Under the pieces are notes generated by a model. It was not told where the DNA came from and did no database searches. It was given only the letters and a program-made list of their open reading frames with translations. The position numbers and the translations under genes were made by a program. Of a stretch of 64,000 bases of DNA, positions 52,334 to 60,656 are shown piece after piece. The number at the start of each line of letters is the position of its first letter. Position 1 is the first letter of the stretch. Source of the DNA: Saccharospirillum sp040881935 (GTDB lineage Bacteria; Pseudomonadota; Gammaproteobacteria; Pseudomonadales; Natronospirillaceae); contig NZ_JBBECH010000061.1 of NCBI RefSeq assembly GCF_040881935.1, forward strand, positions 1 through 64,000. Reading direction: 5' to 3'.

Positions 52334-53329
52334 GTGACCACGATGGCGCCAGCCAACAAGCCCCCGGCTATTTTCCTGATGGGCCCGACCGCCGCCGGGA
52401 AGACTGACCTGGCGCTGTCGCTGGTAGAGGCGGGGCAGTGCGAGATTATCAGCGTCGATTCGGCCCAGGTTTATCGCGGTATGGACATTGGCACCGCCAA
52501 ACCGGATGCCGCCATCCTGCAGCGAGCGCCCCACCACCTGATTGATATCTGCGACCCGGCCGACAGTTACAGCGCCGCACAGTTCCAAGCGGACGCGCTG
52601 GCGGCTATGAACGACATTCATCAGCGTGGCCGGGTTCCATTACTGACCGGTGGCACCATGCTGTATTTCAAGGCATTGGTGGAGCCGCTCGCGGCCATGC
52701 CCCCGGCGGATGAGGCCGTGCGCCAAGCGCTGCAGGCGCAACTGGACAGCGGGGGGCTGGCGCCGCTATTGAATGAGCTGGAAGTCGTTGATCCGCAGGC
52801 GTATGCGCGGATAGACCGACAAAATCCGCAACGTGTTTTGCGCGCCCTGGAAGTCTACCGGATCAGTGGCCGGCCAATCTCAGCGTACTGGGCCGAATCG
52901 GTGAATGACGGCAAAGGCCGTCTGGCTGAAACTGCAGCGGAAGCGTTCCCCTGGCAACTGATACAACTGGCCGTGATACCAGGAGATCGGGCAATATTGC
53001 ATGAGCGAATTGCCCGGCGTTTCCAGCAAATGCTGGACCAGGGCTTCGAGCAGGAAGTGCGTGCACTGATGGCACGGGGAGATTTGCACGCTGATCTGCC
53101 CAGCATTCGTGCAGTGGGTTATCGCCAGATGTGGCAGTACCTTGAAGGTCAGATTGATCATTCGACCCTGATCGAGACCGGAGTGGCCGCCACCCGTCAA
53201 CTGGCTAAACGGCAATTGACCTGGTTGCGCAAATGGCCGGAACTGGCGGTGCTGGATCCAACTGGGCCCGGAGGGGATCGCCGCATTATTGACCAAACGT
53301 GGCAAATCTTGCGTAAATCGGGACTTTAG
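52334..53329 (+). CDS. miaA: tRNA dimethylallyltransferase
   Basis: 331 residues from GTG 52334 (AGAGGG upstream); ATG 52343 with AGGTGA is equally good. P-loop MGPTAAGKTDLAL, DSAQVYRGMDIGTAKP, and LLTGGTMLYFKAL are characteristic. Prenylates A37 of UNN-decoding tRNAs. The order mutL-miaA-hfq is the classical one. Confidence 0.97.
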   Translation: MTTMAPANKPPAIFLMGPTAAGKTDLALSLVEAGQCEIISVDSAQVYRGMDIGTAKPDAAILQRAPHHLIDICDPADSYSAAQFQADALAAMNDIHQRGRVPLLTGGTMLYFKALVEPLAAMPPADEAVRQALQAQLDSGGLAPLLNELEVVDPQAYARIDRQNPQRVLRALEVYRISGRPISAYWAESVNDGKGRLAETAAEAFPWQLIQLAVIPGDRAILHERIARRFQQMLDQGFEQEVRALMARGDLHADLPSIRAVGYRQMWQYLEGQIDHSTLIETGVAATRQLAKRQLTWLRKWPELAVLDPTGPGGDRRIIDQTWQILRKSGL

Positions 53330-53657
53330 TGCACGAATTGCATCCACATCACCTTGAATTTCGCCTACAATTCCACATTATCTTGCGGATTGTGAAGTGA
53401 TCTGGCTGGCTTTGGTTGGTCAGACAGTTTCAACCCAGACTTTTTGTCGACCCAGGGCACGTTGATTTGCGTATCCAGTGTTCCGCTAGTCCGATTCAAT
53501 TCGGTCAAGTGGTATACCCTTACCAGATTGCGATGTCGATGGTGACGCTGGCGCAATCCATCAATGGCAAGCCGGGTGCAGGAACGTCCAGTGACGTTCG
53601 GCACTGTCGGAAGGCCCATAAACGATTACTATAATCCTTCGTTAAAAGGAGTTCGAC
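53330..53657 (+). promoter_or_regulatory. miaA-hfq intergenic region with probable hfq promoter
   Basis: 328 bp without a credible gene. A -10 box TATAAT at 53630-53635 lies about 20 bp before AAGGAG (53646-53651) and the hfq ATG; its -35 is weak. The transcript from it would have a very short leader. No repeat or RNA gene seen in the rest. Confidence 0.5.
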
Positions 53658-53900
53658 ATGTCAAAGGGGCATTCGTTACAAGACCCTTTCCTCAATGCGC
53701 TGCGGAAAGAACGTATTCCGGTTTCAATCTTTCTGGTAAATGGGATCAAACTGCAAGGGCAGATTGAGAGCTTCGACCAGTTTGTCATCCTGCTGAAAAA
53801 CACGGTGAGTCAGATGGTCTACAAGCATGCCATCTCCACTGTGGTGCCAGCGCGTAATGTTAAAATTCCTCATGAAAGCGAAGAAGTCACCATCGAGTGA
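53658..53900 (+). CDS. hfq: RNA-binding protein Hfq
   Basis: 80 residues. Sm1 and Sm2 motifs: QDPFLNALRKERIPVSIFLV, NGIKLQGQIESFDQFVILLK, and YKHAISTVVP. A short acidic tail (HESEEVTIE) follows the core. Hexameric chaperone of small RNAs. Confidence 0.98.
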   Translation: MSKGHSLQDPFLNALRKERIPVSIFLVNGIKLQGQIESFDQFVILLKNTVSQMVYKHAISTVVPARNVKIPHESEEVTIE

Positions 53901-53953
53901 CGGCGTTGTCATGCAGGCCAGCCCGGTCGATGATCGGGTATCGGAGAATCTGA

Positions 53954-55267
53954 TTGTTTTTTGAACGTGTCGAAGGCGGGGACCGGGCCATACTGGTCCA
54001 CGTCGATTTTCCCGAGTCTGCCAATCGGGAAGACCCCCAGGAATTTGAAGAACTGGTGACGTCCGCCGGGGCCACAGCTGTGGCCACTCTGGGCGGTTCC
54101 CGGTCTGCGCCGCACCCGAAATATTTTGTCGGGTCGGGTAAACTTGAAGAAATTAAAGCGGCGGTTCAGGCAACCGGAGCCGAGGTGGTGCTGTTTAATC
54201 ACAGCCTGTCACCGTCACAGGAACGCAACGTCGAGCGTGCGGTGGAATGCCGGGTACTGGACCGCACTGGCCTGATTCTCGATATTTTCGCCCAGCGGGC
54301 GCGAACCCACGAAGGTAAACTCCAGGTCGAACTGGCCCAGTTGCAGTACCAGAGCACACGCTTGGTACGAGGCTGGACTCACCTGGAACGCCAGAAGGGC
54401 GGTATCGGTCTGCGTGGCCCGGGTGAAACCCAGCTGGAGACGGACCGTCGCTTGCTGCAGGTTCGCATCAGCACTATTCACCGTCGGCTTGAAAAGGTTG
54501 AAAAGCAGCGTGATCAGGGCCGCCGCGCACGGACCCGGTCGGACACTCCGACGATTTCGCTGGTGGGTTACACCAACGCTGGCAAATCGACTCTGTTTAA
54601 TGCCCTGACGCAAGCTGAGGTGTATGCCGCCGATCAGCTGTTTGCGACACTCGATCCCACCCTGCGCCGACTGAGCATTCCCGACATGGGTGACGTGGTG
54701 CTGGCAGATACCGTGGGCTTTATCCGACATCTGCCGCACAAGCTGGTTCAGGCCTTCAAGGCGACGCTTCAGGAAACGGCGGACGCCGATTTGCTGCTGC
54801 ATGTGGTCGATTGTGCCGATGAAGACCGTATAGAGAATATGGAGCAGGTTGAGCTGGTGTTGGAAGAGATTGGCTCGCTGGACCTTCCCCGGCTGGAAAT
54901 TTTCAATAAGATTGACCTGCTCGACGACTTTGCCCCGGCCATTGAACGCAATGACCAGGGGCGTCCAGTGCGGGTCTGGGTGTCGGCGCAAACCGGTCAG
55001 GGCCTGGCATTGATTCAGCAAGCTATTGCAGAATGCCTTGGTGACGAGATTATTGCGCGTAAAATCAGCCTGAAACCGAACGAATCGGCTTTAAGGGCTG
55101 CACTCTATCAGTACAATGCGGTACTGTCTGAAGATTACGATGCACAGGGGTTGTCGGTCCTGGATATACGAATCCAGAAAAAAGACTTTAAACAGCTGCT
55201 GAAGAAAAACGGGCTTGATGCGGAGCGGTTCGGTGTGAGCGAACCCCGGGAATTTTTTGAGTTGTGA
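53954..55267 (+). CDS. hflX: Ribosome-associated GTPase HflX
   Basis: 437 residues from TTG 53954, with GGAG (53942-53945) eight bases upstream; start MFFERVEGGDRAILVHVDFP matches the family N-terminus. GTPase motifs GYTNAGKSTLFNAL, DTVGFIRHLPH and NKIDL. Splits stalled ribosomes, notably under heat stress. Confidence 0.97.
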   Translation: MFFERVEGGDRAILVHVDFPESANREDPQEFEELVTSAGATAVATLGGSRSAPHPKYFVGSGKLEEIKAAVQATGAEVVLFNHSLSPSQERNVERAVECRVLDRTGLILDIFAQRARTHEGKLQVELAQLQYQSTRLVRGWTHLERQKGGIGLRGPGETQLETDRRLLQVRISTIHRRLEKVEKQRDQGRRARTRSDTPTISLVGYTNAGKSTLFNALTQAEVYAADQLFATLDPTLRRLSIPDMGDVVLADTVGFIRHLPHKLVQAFKATLQETADADLLLHVVDCADEDRIENMEQVELVLEEIGSLDLPRLEIFNKIDLLDDFAPAIERNDQGRPVRVWVSAQTGQGLALIQQAIAECLGDEIIARKISLKPNESALRAALYQYNAVLSEDYDAQGLSVLDIRIQKKDFKQLLKKNGLDAERFGVSEPREFFEL

Positions 55268-55331
55268 CGGTCGTCGGTGTTTGGCCGGTGTCCATCAACC
55301 CAACCTTTATCATTTGAAAACGGAGATGACC

Positions 55332-56528
55332 ATGGCGTGGAATGAACCACCAAATGGCAACAACAATAACGATCAGGATCCCTGGGGGAACCGGCGCCGT
55401 AAAGGCAACGATGGTCCCCCGGATCTCGATGAAATTTTCAAACAGGTCAACGAGAAACTGAACAAGTGGCTCGGTGGCAAAAAGAAAGGCGGGGGTGGTT
55501 CCAGTGGCTCGGGTGGCTCCGGAGCCAGTTTTGGTGCCATTCTGGGCATTTTGTTGGTTGTGGTGCTGGCTTATGCCGCCTATGACTCCATATACACGGT
55601 CGACGAATCTGAACGAGCTGTAATTTTGCGCTTGGGTGAGTTCAGCAGCATTCAGCTGCCTGGTCTGCATTTCAAGGTGCCATTCATTGACCGAATTGAT
55701 CAGAAAGTGAACGTTACCGAAGTGCGCAGCCTGCGTTTGCAGGAAAGCATGCTAACCGGTGACGAGAACATCGTATCGGTTACCATGACGGTGGAATACC
55801 GTGCCGCGGACGCTCAGAAATTTGCACTGAACGTACAGCAGCCGGAAACCAGTCTGGCCAATGCCGCCGAATCGGCCTTGCGCCACGTCATCGGTTCGGC
55901 CACGCTGGAGCAGGCATTGACCGTGGGTCGTGACCAGATTCAGCTCTCGGTGCGTGACCGGCTGCAGAATTATCTGAACCTTTATGATGTGGGTATTGAA
56001 CTGGCCCAGCTGAACATCAACGACACCTCGCCACCACAGCAGGTGCAGGCCGCGTTCGATGATGTTATTACCGCACGTGAAGACCAGCAACGACTGATCA
56101 ACGAAGCTCAGGCCTATGCCAACCAGATTTTACCGGTGGCTCAGGGTCGTGCGCGTCGTCAGTTGGAAGAAGCCCAGGCCTACCGCGAACAGGTGGTTGC
56201 CAATGCAACGGGTGAGGCCGATCGTTTCTCCGATATTCTAGGCGCTTATAGTGAAGCACCGGAAGTAACGCGTGAACGTCTCTACCTGGAATCGATCTCG
56301 CGCATCTATGCTAACAGCAGTAAGGTTTTGGTGGATGTCGAGGGTGGTAACAACATGATGTACCTGCCACTGGATCAGTTGCGTCGCAATGCAAGTGGTG
56401 GTGGTCAGAGCTCAGCCAGCCAGATTGGCAGCCCGGCCGGTTCTAACATGAATAACTTGTCGAACAGCGATGTGCGGAGTCTGACTGATCAGATTTTGCG
56501 TGAAATCGACCGTCGGCGAGCAAACTGA
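55332..56528 (+). CDS. hflK: FtsH protease modulator HflK
   Basis: 398 residues from ATG 55332 (GGAG 55322-55325). Asn/Gly-rich cytoplasmic N-terminus (NGNNNNDQDPWGNRR), Gly/Ser-rich stretch, one membrane helix (ILGILLVVVLAYAAYDSIY) and a SPFH/prohibitin domain (VDESERAVILRLGEF, TGDENIVSVTMTVEYR), then a long coiled coil. Forms the HflKC cage around FtsH in the inner membrane. The usual partner gene follows. Confidence 0.97.
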   Translation: MAWNEPPNGNNNNDQDPWGNRRRKGNDGPPDLDEIFKQVNEKLNKWLGGKKKGGGGSSGSGGSGASFGAILGILLVVVLAYAAYDSIYTVDESERAVILRLGEFSSIQLPGLHFKVPFIDRIDQKVNVTEVRSLRLQESMLTGDENIVSVTMTVEYRAADAQKFALNVQQPETSLANAAESALRHVIGSATLEQALTVGRDQIQLSVRDRLQNYLNLYDVGIELAQLNINDTSPPQQVQAAFDDVITAREDQQRLINEAQAYANQILPVAQGRARRQLEEAQAYREQVVANATGEADRFSDILGAYSEAPEVTRERLYLESISRIYANSSKVLVDVEGGNNMMYLPLDQLRRNASGGGQSSASQIGSPAGSNMNNLSNSDVRSLTDQILREIDRRRAN

Positions 56529-56540
56529 GGAGGCTGAACT

Positions 56541-57485
56541 ATGGGTACTCGTAATACAATCCTGCTCGCCGTGCTCGCGTTGGTTGTCTTTGTTGGCTTG
56601 CAAAGCGTTTATGTAGTGAGCGAGAAAGAGCGCGCGATCAAGCTGCGGTTCGGTGAAGTGGTTGCCGCCGATGTGGAGCCAGGCTTGCAGTTCAAGGTGC
56701 CGTTTATCGAGAACGTGCGCAAATTTGAAGCTCGTCTGATCACTCTGGATAGCGAAGCAGAGCGTTTCATTACCAGTGAACAGAAAGGTCTTGAAGTAGA
56801 TGCCTATATTCAATGGCAAATCGACGATGTGCGTCAGTTCTACACCGCCACCAGTGGCGGCGATTTCTTCCGCGCCAACACAATTCTGGGTAACCGGGTA
56901 AACTCTGCCCTGCGCGACGCCTTCGGTCGTCGCACCTTGCGTGAAGTTGTATCTGGTCGGAGCGAGAACCAGCCGCTTTCGACCGGAACCGAGATTGAAG
57001 ATGAAGGTGAGCGGGACCGTTTGCTGCGTGAAGTAACGGCCGATGTGGATAGCTTTGCCCGCAGCGGTCTTGGCATCCGGGTAATCGATATTCGTGTAAA
57101 AGCGATTGACCTGCCACAGGAAGTTTCTCAGGACGTGTTCAGCCGGATGCGCTCCGACCGCCAGCAGGAAGCTCAGTTGTTCCGGTCTAACGGTGAGCGG
57201 GAAGCCGAAGAACTTCGGGCATCCGCTGACCGCCAGGAAACGGTGATTCTGGCTAATGCGTTTCGCGAGTCCGAACAGATTCGCGGTGAAGGTGATGCTG
57301 AAGCCTCCCGGATTTATTCAACAGCCTATTCGGCCGATGAGGAGTTTTATAGCTTCTATCGCAGTCTTGGCGCTTATGAGCAAAGTTTTGGTGGCGATGG
57401 CGACATCCTGTTGCTGGAACCGGATAATGATTTCTTCCGTTACCTGCAGTCCAAGGGCGGCGTTCCGTCTCAGGATCAACAATAG
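56541..57485 (+). CDS. hflC: FtsH protease modulator HflC
   Basis: 314 residues. N-terminal helix (TILLAVLALVVFVGLQSVYVV), SPFH domain (VSEKERAIKLRFGEVVAADV, GLQFKVPFIENVRKFE) and Ala/Glu-rich coiled coil. AGGAGG 12 bp after hflK. Co-assembles with HflK. Ends in a terminator at 57565-57590. Confidence 0.97.
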   Translation: MGTRNTILLAVLALVVFVGLQSVYVVSEKERAIKLRFGEVVAADVEPGLQFKVPFIENVRKFEARLITLDSEAERFITSEQKGLEVDAYIQWQIDDVRQFYTATSGGDFFRANTILGNRVNSALRDAFGRRTLREVVSGRSENQPLSTGTEIEDEGERDRLLREVTADVDSFARSGLGIRVIDIRVKAIDLPQEVSQDVFSRMRSDRQQEAQLFRSNGEREAEELRASADRQETVILANAFRESEQIRGEGDAEASRIYSTAYSADEEFYSFYRSLGAYEQSFGGDGDILLLEPDNDFFRYLQSKGGVPSQDQQ

Positions 57486-57530
57486 CTTGGTAGGCTTTCC
57501 CCAAATCCGGTGAAATAGTTTAAAAAAGGG

Positions 57531-57559
57531 TTGGGGGTCGAGCATTGCAAGTGTAGAAT
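57531..57559 (+). promoter_or_regulatory. Candidate hisZ promoter overlapping the hflC terminator
   Basis: TTGGGG (57531-57536), 17-bp spacer, TAGAAT (57554-57559). The predicted start (about 57566) is at the base of the hflC terminator hairpin, so the hairpin would be at the 5' end of the hisZ message. Confidence 0.4.
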
Positions 57560-57564
57560 CCGTT

Positions 57565-57590
57565 AACCGGGCCATGTGCCCGGTTTTTTT
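57565..57590 (+). terminator. Intrinsic terminator after hflC
   Basis: AACCGGGC (57565-57572), five-base loop, GCCCGGTT (57578-57585) running into seven T residues. Confidence 0.85.
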
Positions 57591-57697
57591 GTGCCTGGTG
57601 TTGGCAAATGGCAGCTTGGTCCGGCTAATTTGGGGCCTTTGGTACGTCCACAACGCCCGGTAAAATCCTGATTGAATGAATGGGAACGTGTTTCGGC

Positions 57698-58879
57698 ATG
57701 ACCATAGCAGAACGCTGGCTGTTGCCCGACGGTATCGAAGAAGTCCTACCGCCGGAAGCCGCACGAATTGAGGCTTTGCGCCGACTTCTACTCGACGAAT
57801 ACCGTACCTGGGGCTACGACCTGGTGATTCCGCCGAGCGCTGAATATCTGGAATCGCTGCTGACTGGCGTTGGGCACGACCTCGACCTGCTTACCTATAA
57901 GATCACCGATCAGGTCAGCGGCCGTTTGATGGGTCTGAGTGCCGATAACACCCAGCAGGTCGCGCGGATGGATGCGCACAGCCTGCCGCGTACCGGGGTG
58001 GCTCGCTATTGCTATTCGAGCAACGTGTTGCACACCAAAGCGACGCATCTGTTGTCATCGCGCAGCCCCATCCAGATTGGTGCTGAACTGTATGGCTATT
58101 CCGGGATCGACAGTGACATCGAGATTGTTTCGCTGATGCTGACGTCGCTGTCCCGGGCCGGGCTGGCCAACGTAACGCTAGATCTGGGTCATATCGGCAT
58201 TTACCAGGCTTTGATAGAAGCATCTGGTCTGGAAGGCGACGACCCAACGGTACTGTTCAGGTTGTTGCGCCACCGCTCATTGCCGGAACTGAATCGCTGG
58301 CTGGAAACGGCGCCACTGACAGACAACTTCAAGCGCTGGTTCGGGTTATTGCCGAAGTGCGCTGGTACGCTGGATCAGTTGGCTAACTGGCCAGAACAGT
58401 TTGCTGGTGCACCCGACGGTGTGCTGGCGGCGCTGGAAACGCTGACTCGGATTGCGCAGGCACTGAAAGCCCGCTTCCCGGAACAACTTATTCACCTGGA
58501 TCTGGCTGAATTGCGAGATTATAACTATCACACCGGGCTGGTGTTCTCGGCCTTTGTGCCCGGCTTCGGTCAGGCGGTTGCCAAGGGTGGCCGTTATGAC
58601 TCGACCGGTAAGGTATTCGGCCGTGCGCGACCGGCCACGGGCTTTTCCAGCGACCTGAAGATTCTGGCCAGTCAAACCCGTGGTCGTTGGCAGGAAGCGG
58701 CGGGCATACGGGCACCGGCGGTGTCCGACCCGGTACTGATTGACCGGATCGGCCAATTGCGGGCGTCGGGTGAGCGAGTCATTCAGGTGTTTACCGACCA
58801 GGCGGTTCCGCAAGAGCTGGGCTGTGACCGGGAGCTCGTGCTAGAGCAGGGCGACTGGCAGGTGAAGCCGCTGACATAA
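57698..58879 (+). CDS. hisZ: ATP phosphoribosyltransferase regulatory subunit HisZ
   Basis: 393 residues from ATG 57698. Histidyl-tRNA-synthetase-like body lacking the anticodon domain: RWLLPDGIEEVLPPEA, YDLVIPPSAEYLESLL, and DLAELRDYNYHTGLVFSAF, VAKGGRYD. It is the regulatory partner of short-form HisG in the first step of histidine synthesis; hisG is not in the window. Position between hflC and purA is usual in Pseudomonas-like genomes. Confidence 0.94.
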   Translation: MTIAERWLLPDGIEEVLPPEAARIEALRRLLLDEYRTWGYDLVIPPSAEYLESLLTGVGHDLDLLTYKITDQVSGRLMGLSADNTQQVARMDAHSLPRTGVARYCYSSNVLHTKATHLLSSRSPIQIGAELYGYSGIDSDIEIVSLMLTSLSRAGLANVTLDLGHIGIYQALIEASGLEGDDPTVLFRLLRHRSLPELNRWLETAPLTDNFKRWFGLLPKCAGTLDQLANWPEQFAGAPDGVLAALETLTRIAQALKARFPEQLIHLDLAELRDYNYHTGLVFSAFVPGFGQAVAKGGRYDSTGKVFGRARPATGFSSDLKILASQTRGRWQEAAGIRAPAVSDPVLIDRIGQLRASGERVIQVFTDQAVPQELGCDRELVLEQGDWQVKPLT

Positions 58880-58958
58880 GGCAACCAGCCGCTGTTTGCC
58901 CTGGCTTTTTTAGGCGGCCAAAAATTCCATACATGTTATCAACTACAGGCAAAAAACG

Positions 58959-60254
58959 ATGGGTAAAAATGTTGTCGTACTCGGTACCCAGTGGGGAGAC
59001 GAGGGCAAGGGTAAGATAGTCGACCTGCTGACGGAAAAAGCGTCAGCTGTGGTGCGCTTTCAGGGCGGGCACAACGCCGGCCATACCTTGGTTATTGACG
59101 GTGTCAAAACCGCATTGCACCTAATTCCGTCGGGCATTCTGCGCCAGGGCGTCAACTGCATCATCGGCAACGGCGTTGTGCTGTCCATTGAAGCGCTATT
59201 GAAGGAAATGGCCATGCTCGAAGAGCGTGGCGTTCCGGTGCGTGAGCGACTGCGTATCAGCTATGGCTGCCCATTGATTTTGCCGGTACACGCAGCGCTC
59301 GACCAGGCGCGGGAAAACCGCCGTGGTGAGGCCAAAATCGGCACCACAGGTCGTGGCATTGGCCCTGCCTACGAAGACAAGGTTAGCCGTCGCGGTGTAC
59401 GGCTGGGCGATGTGTTTCAGCCCGGCTTTGCCGACAAGGTCCGGGAGTTGATGGATTATCACAACTTCGTACTGACTAATTATTACGGCGTAGATGCTGT
59501 CGATGTTGAGCAGACCCTGACTGAAGTGATTGAGCAGGCGCAAAGCATTCGCGACATCACTGTTAACTCGGTTGGCCTGATTCACAGCATCCGTGAGCAG
59601 GGTGGCGACATCATGTTTGAAGGGGCCCAGGGCTCGCTGCTGGACATCGACCACGGTACCTACCCTTATGTTACCTCCTCCAACACCACCGCTGGCGGTG
59701 TTGCGACCGGCTCCGGCGTTGGGCCGCTGTACCTTGACCAGATCATGGGCATCACCAAGGCCTACACCACCCGCGTTGGCTCAGGCCCGTTCCCGACGGA
59801 ACTGTTCGATGACGACGGCAAATACCTGGCCAAACAAGGCAATGAATTCGGCACCACTACCGGTCGTCCGCGTCGCTGCGGCTGGTTCGATGCCGTGCTG
59901 GTCAAGCACAGCATTCGCATCAACAGCATCAACGCCATTTGCCTGACCAAGCTCGACGTGCTGGACGGCCTGAAAACAGTCAAGGTATGCATGGGTTATC
60001 GGGATGAAGAGGGTAACGATGTTGAGTGGCCGGAATCGGCAGAAGCCTTTGCCCGGGTTACACCGGTGTACGAAGAGCTGCCAGGCTGGGATGAATCCAC
60101 CGTGGGTGCCAGTGAGCTGAGCCAGCTTCCACAGGGCGCACGGGATTACATCGCCTACCTGGAAAAGGCCATCGGCGCGCCAATCGACATCGTCTCAACC
60201 GGCCCGGACCGAATTGAAACCATCGTACTTCGCCATTCGTTCGATATTCAGTAA
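58959..60254 (+). CDS. purA: Adenylosuccinate synthetase
   Basis: 431 residues, expected size. GTQWGDEGKGKIVDLLTEKA with the GTP-binding loop, GGHNAGHTLV with the catalytic His, TTGRGIGPAYEDKVSRRG and TTTGRPRRCGWFD. First committed step from IMP to AMP. Followed by repeat copy F. Confidence 0.98.
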   Translation: MGKNVVVLGTQWGDEGKGKIVDLLTEKASAVVRFQGGHNAGHTLVIDGVKTALHLIPSGILRQGVNCIIGNGVVLSIEALLKEMAMLEERGVPVRERLRISYGCPLILPVHAALDQARENRRGEAKIGTTGRGIGPAYEDKVSRRGVRLGDVFQPGFADKVRELMDYHNFVLTNYYGVDAVDVEQTLTEVIEQAQSIRDITVNSVGLIHSIREQGGDIMFEGAQGSLLDIDHGTYPYVTSSNTTAGGVATGSGVGPLYLDQIMGITKAYTTRVGSGPFPTELFDDDGKYLAKQGNEFGTTTGRPRRCGWFDAVLVKHSIRINSINAICLTKLDVLDGLKTVKVCMGYRDEEGNDVEWPESAEAFARVTPVYEELPGWDESTVGASELSQLPQGARDYIAYLEKAIGAPIDIVSTGPDRIETIVLRHSFDIQ

Positions 60255-60279
60255 GGGTCACCTCCGGGGGCACTGGCCC

Positions 60280-60392
60280 GCAGCGACTACCGGTGGTACC
60301 TCTGTGGGGTCGGCGTGAATCCATCCATGGAGCCTAGGCCGCAGCATCCCTGCTGCGGACTACCCCACAGAGGTACCACCGGCGTCCGCTGC
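60280..60392 (-). repeat. Intergenic cloverleaf repeat, copy F (reverse orientation)
   Basis: Perfect 20-bp arms CCGGTGGTACCTCTGTGGGG (60290-60309) and 60363-60382, plus an outer GCAGCG/CGCTGC pair (60280-60285, 60387-60392). The reverse complement holds the inner hairpin CCGCAGCA-GGGA-TGCTGCGG. Between purA and rnr. Confidence 0.9.
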
Positions 60393-60516
60393 TTACACTG
60401 TGCAAACCTTGAAACGTGAAGTCGAATTCTAAGAGCCGGTTTCCAGTCCGTTGAGCCGGCTCCACATCTCTCTGTTTTGCCCGTAGCCATGCCGTTACAG
60501 CCGTCTGCACACAACC

Positions 60517-60546
60517 TTATTCAGATACTCAACAATGCGTTATACT
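60517..60546 (+). promoter_or_regulatory. Candidate rnr promoter
   Basis: -10 TATACT (60541-60546) in a GCGT extended context, -35 TTATTC (60517-60522), spacer 18. About 65 bp upstream of the ATG at 60611. Confidence 0.45.
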
Positions 60547-60610
60547 GTGTGCGCATTAGTCAACCGATACCCATCGGACGCCGAGGCGATTACCCGAATT
60601 GGAGGTTGAC

Positions 60611-60637
60611 ATGAACGCAATATCGATCAAATTCTAA
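60611..60637 (+). CDS. Eight-codon ORF at the 5' end of rnr (leader peptide or shifted rnr start)
   Basis: ATG 60611 has an ideal GGAGG (60601-60605) five bases upstream but reads only MNAISIKF before TAA at 60635-60637. It is out of frame with rnr. A +1 shift at TTC-TAA would join it to the rnr frame, which is open from 60615. It is therefore either a leader peptide coupled to rnr or the true start of rnr separated by a shift or an indel. Confidence 0.5.
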   Translation: MNAISIKF

Positions 60638-60656
60638 TCAACAAGGATTACGACCT

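Noticed and set aside
53416..53634. 72-codon frame upstream of hfq
   Set aside because: No ribosome site, no similarity, and it overlaps the likely hfq promoter.
10018..60392. Spaced similar repeats as a CRISPR array
   Set aside because: Copies are kilobases apart, inverted-repeat structured and in both orientations; no array or cas genes.
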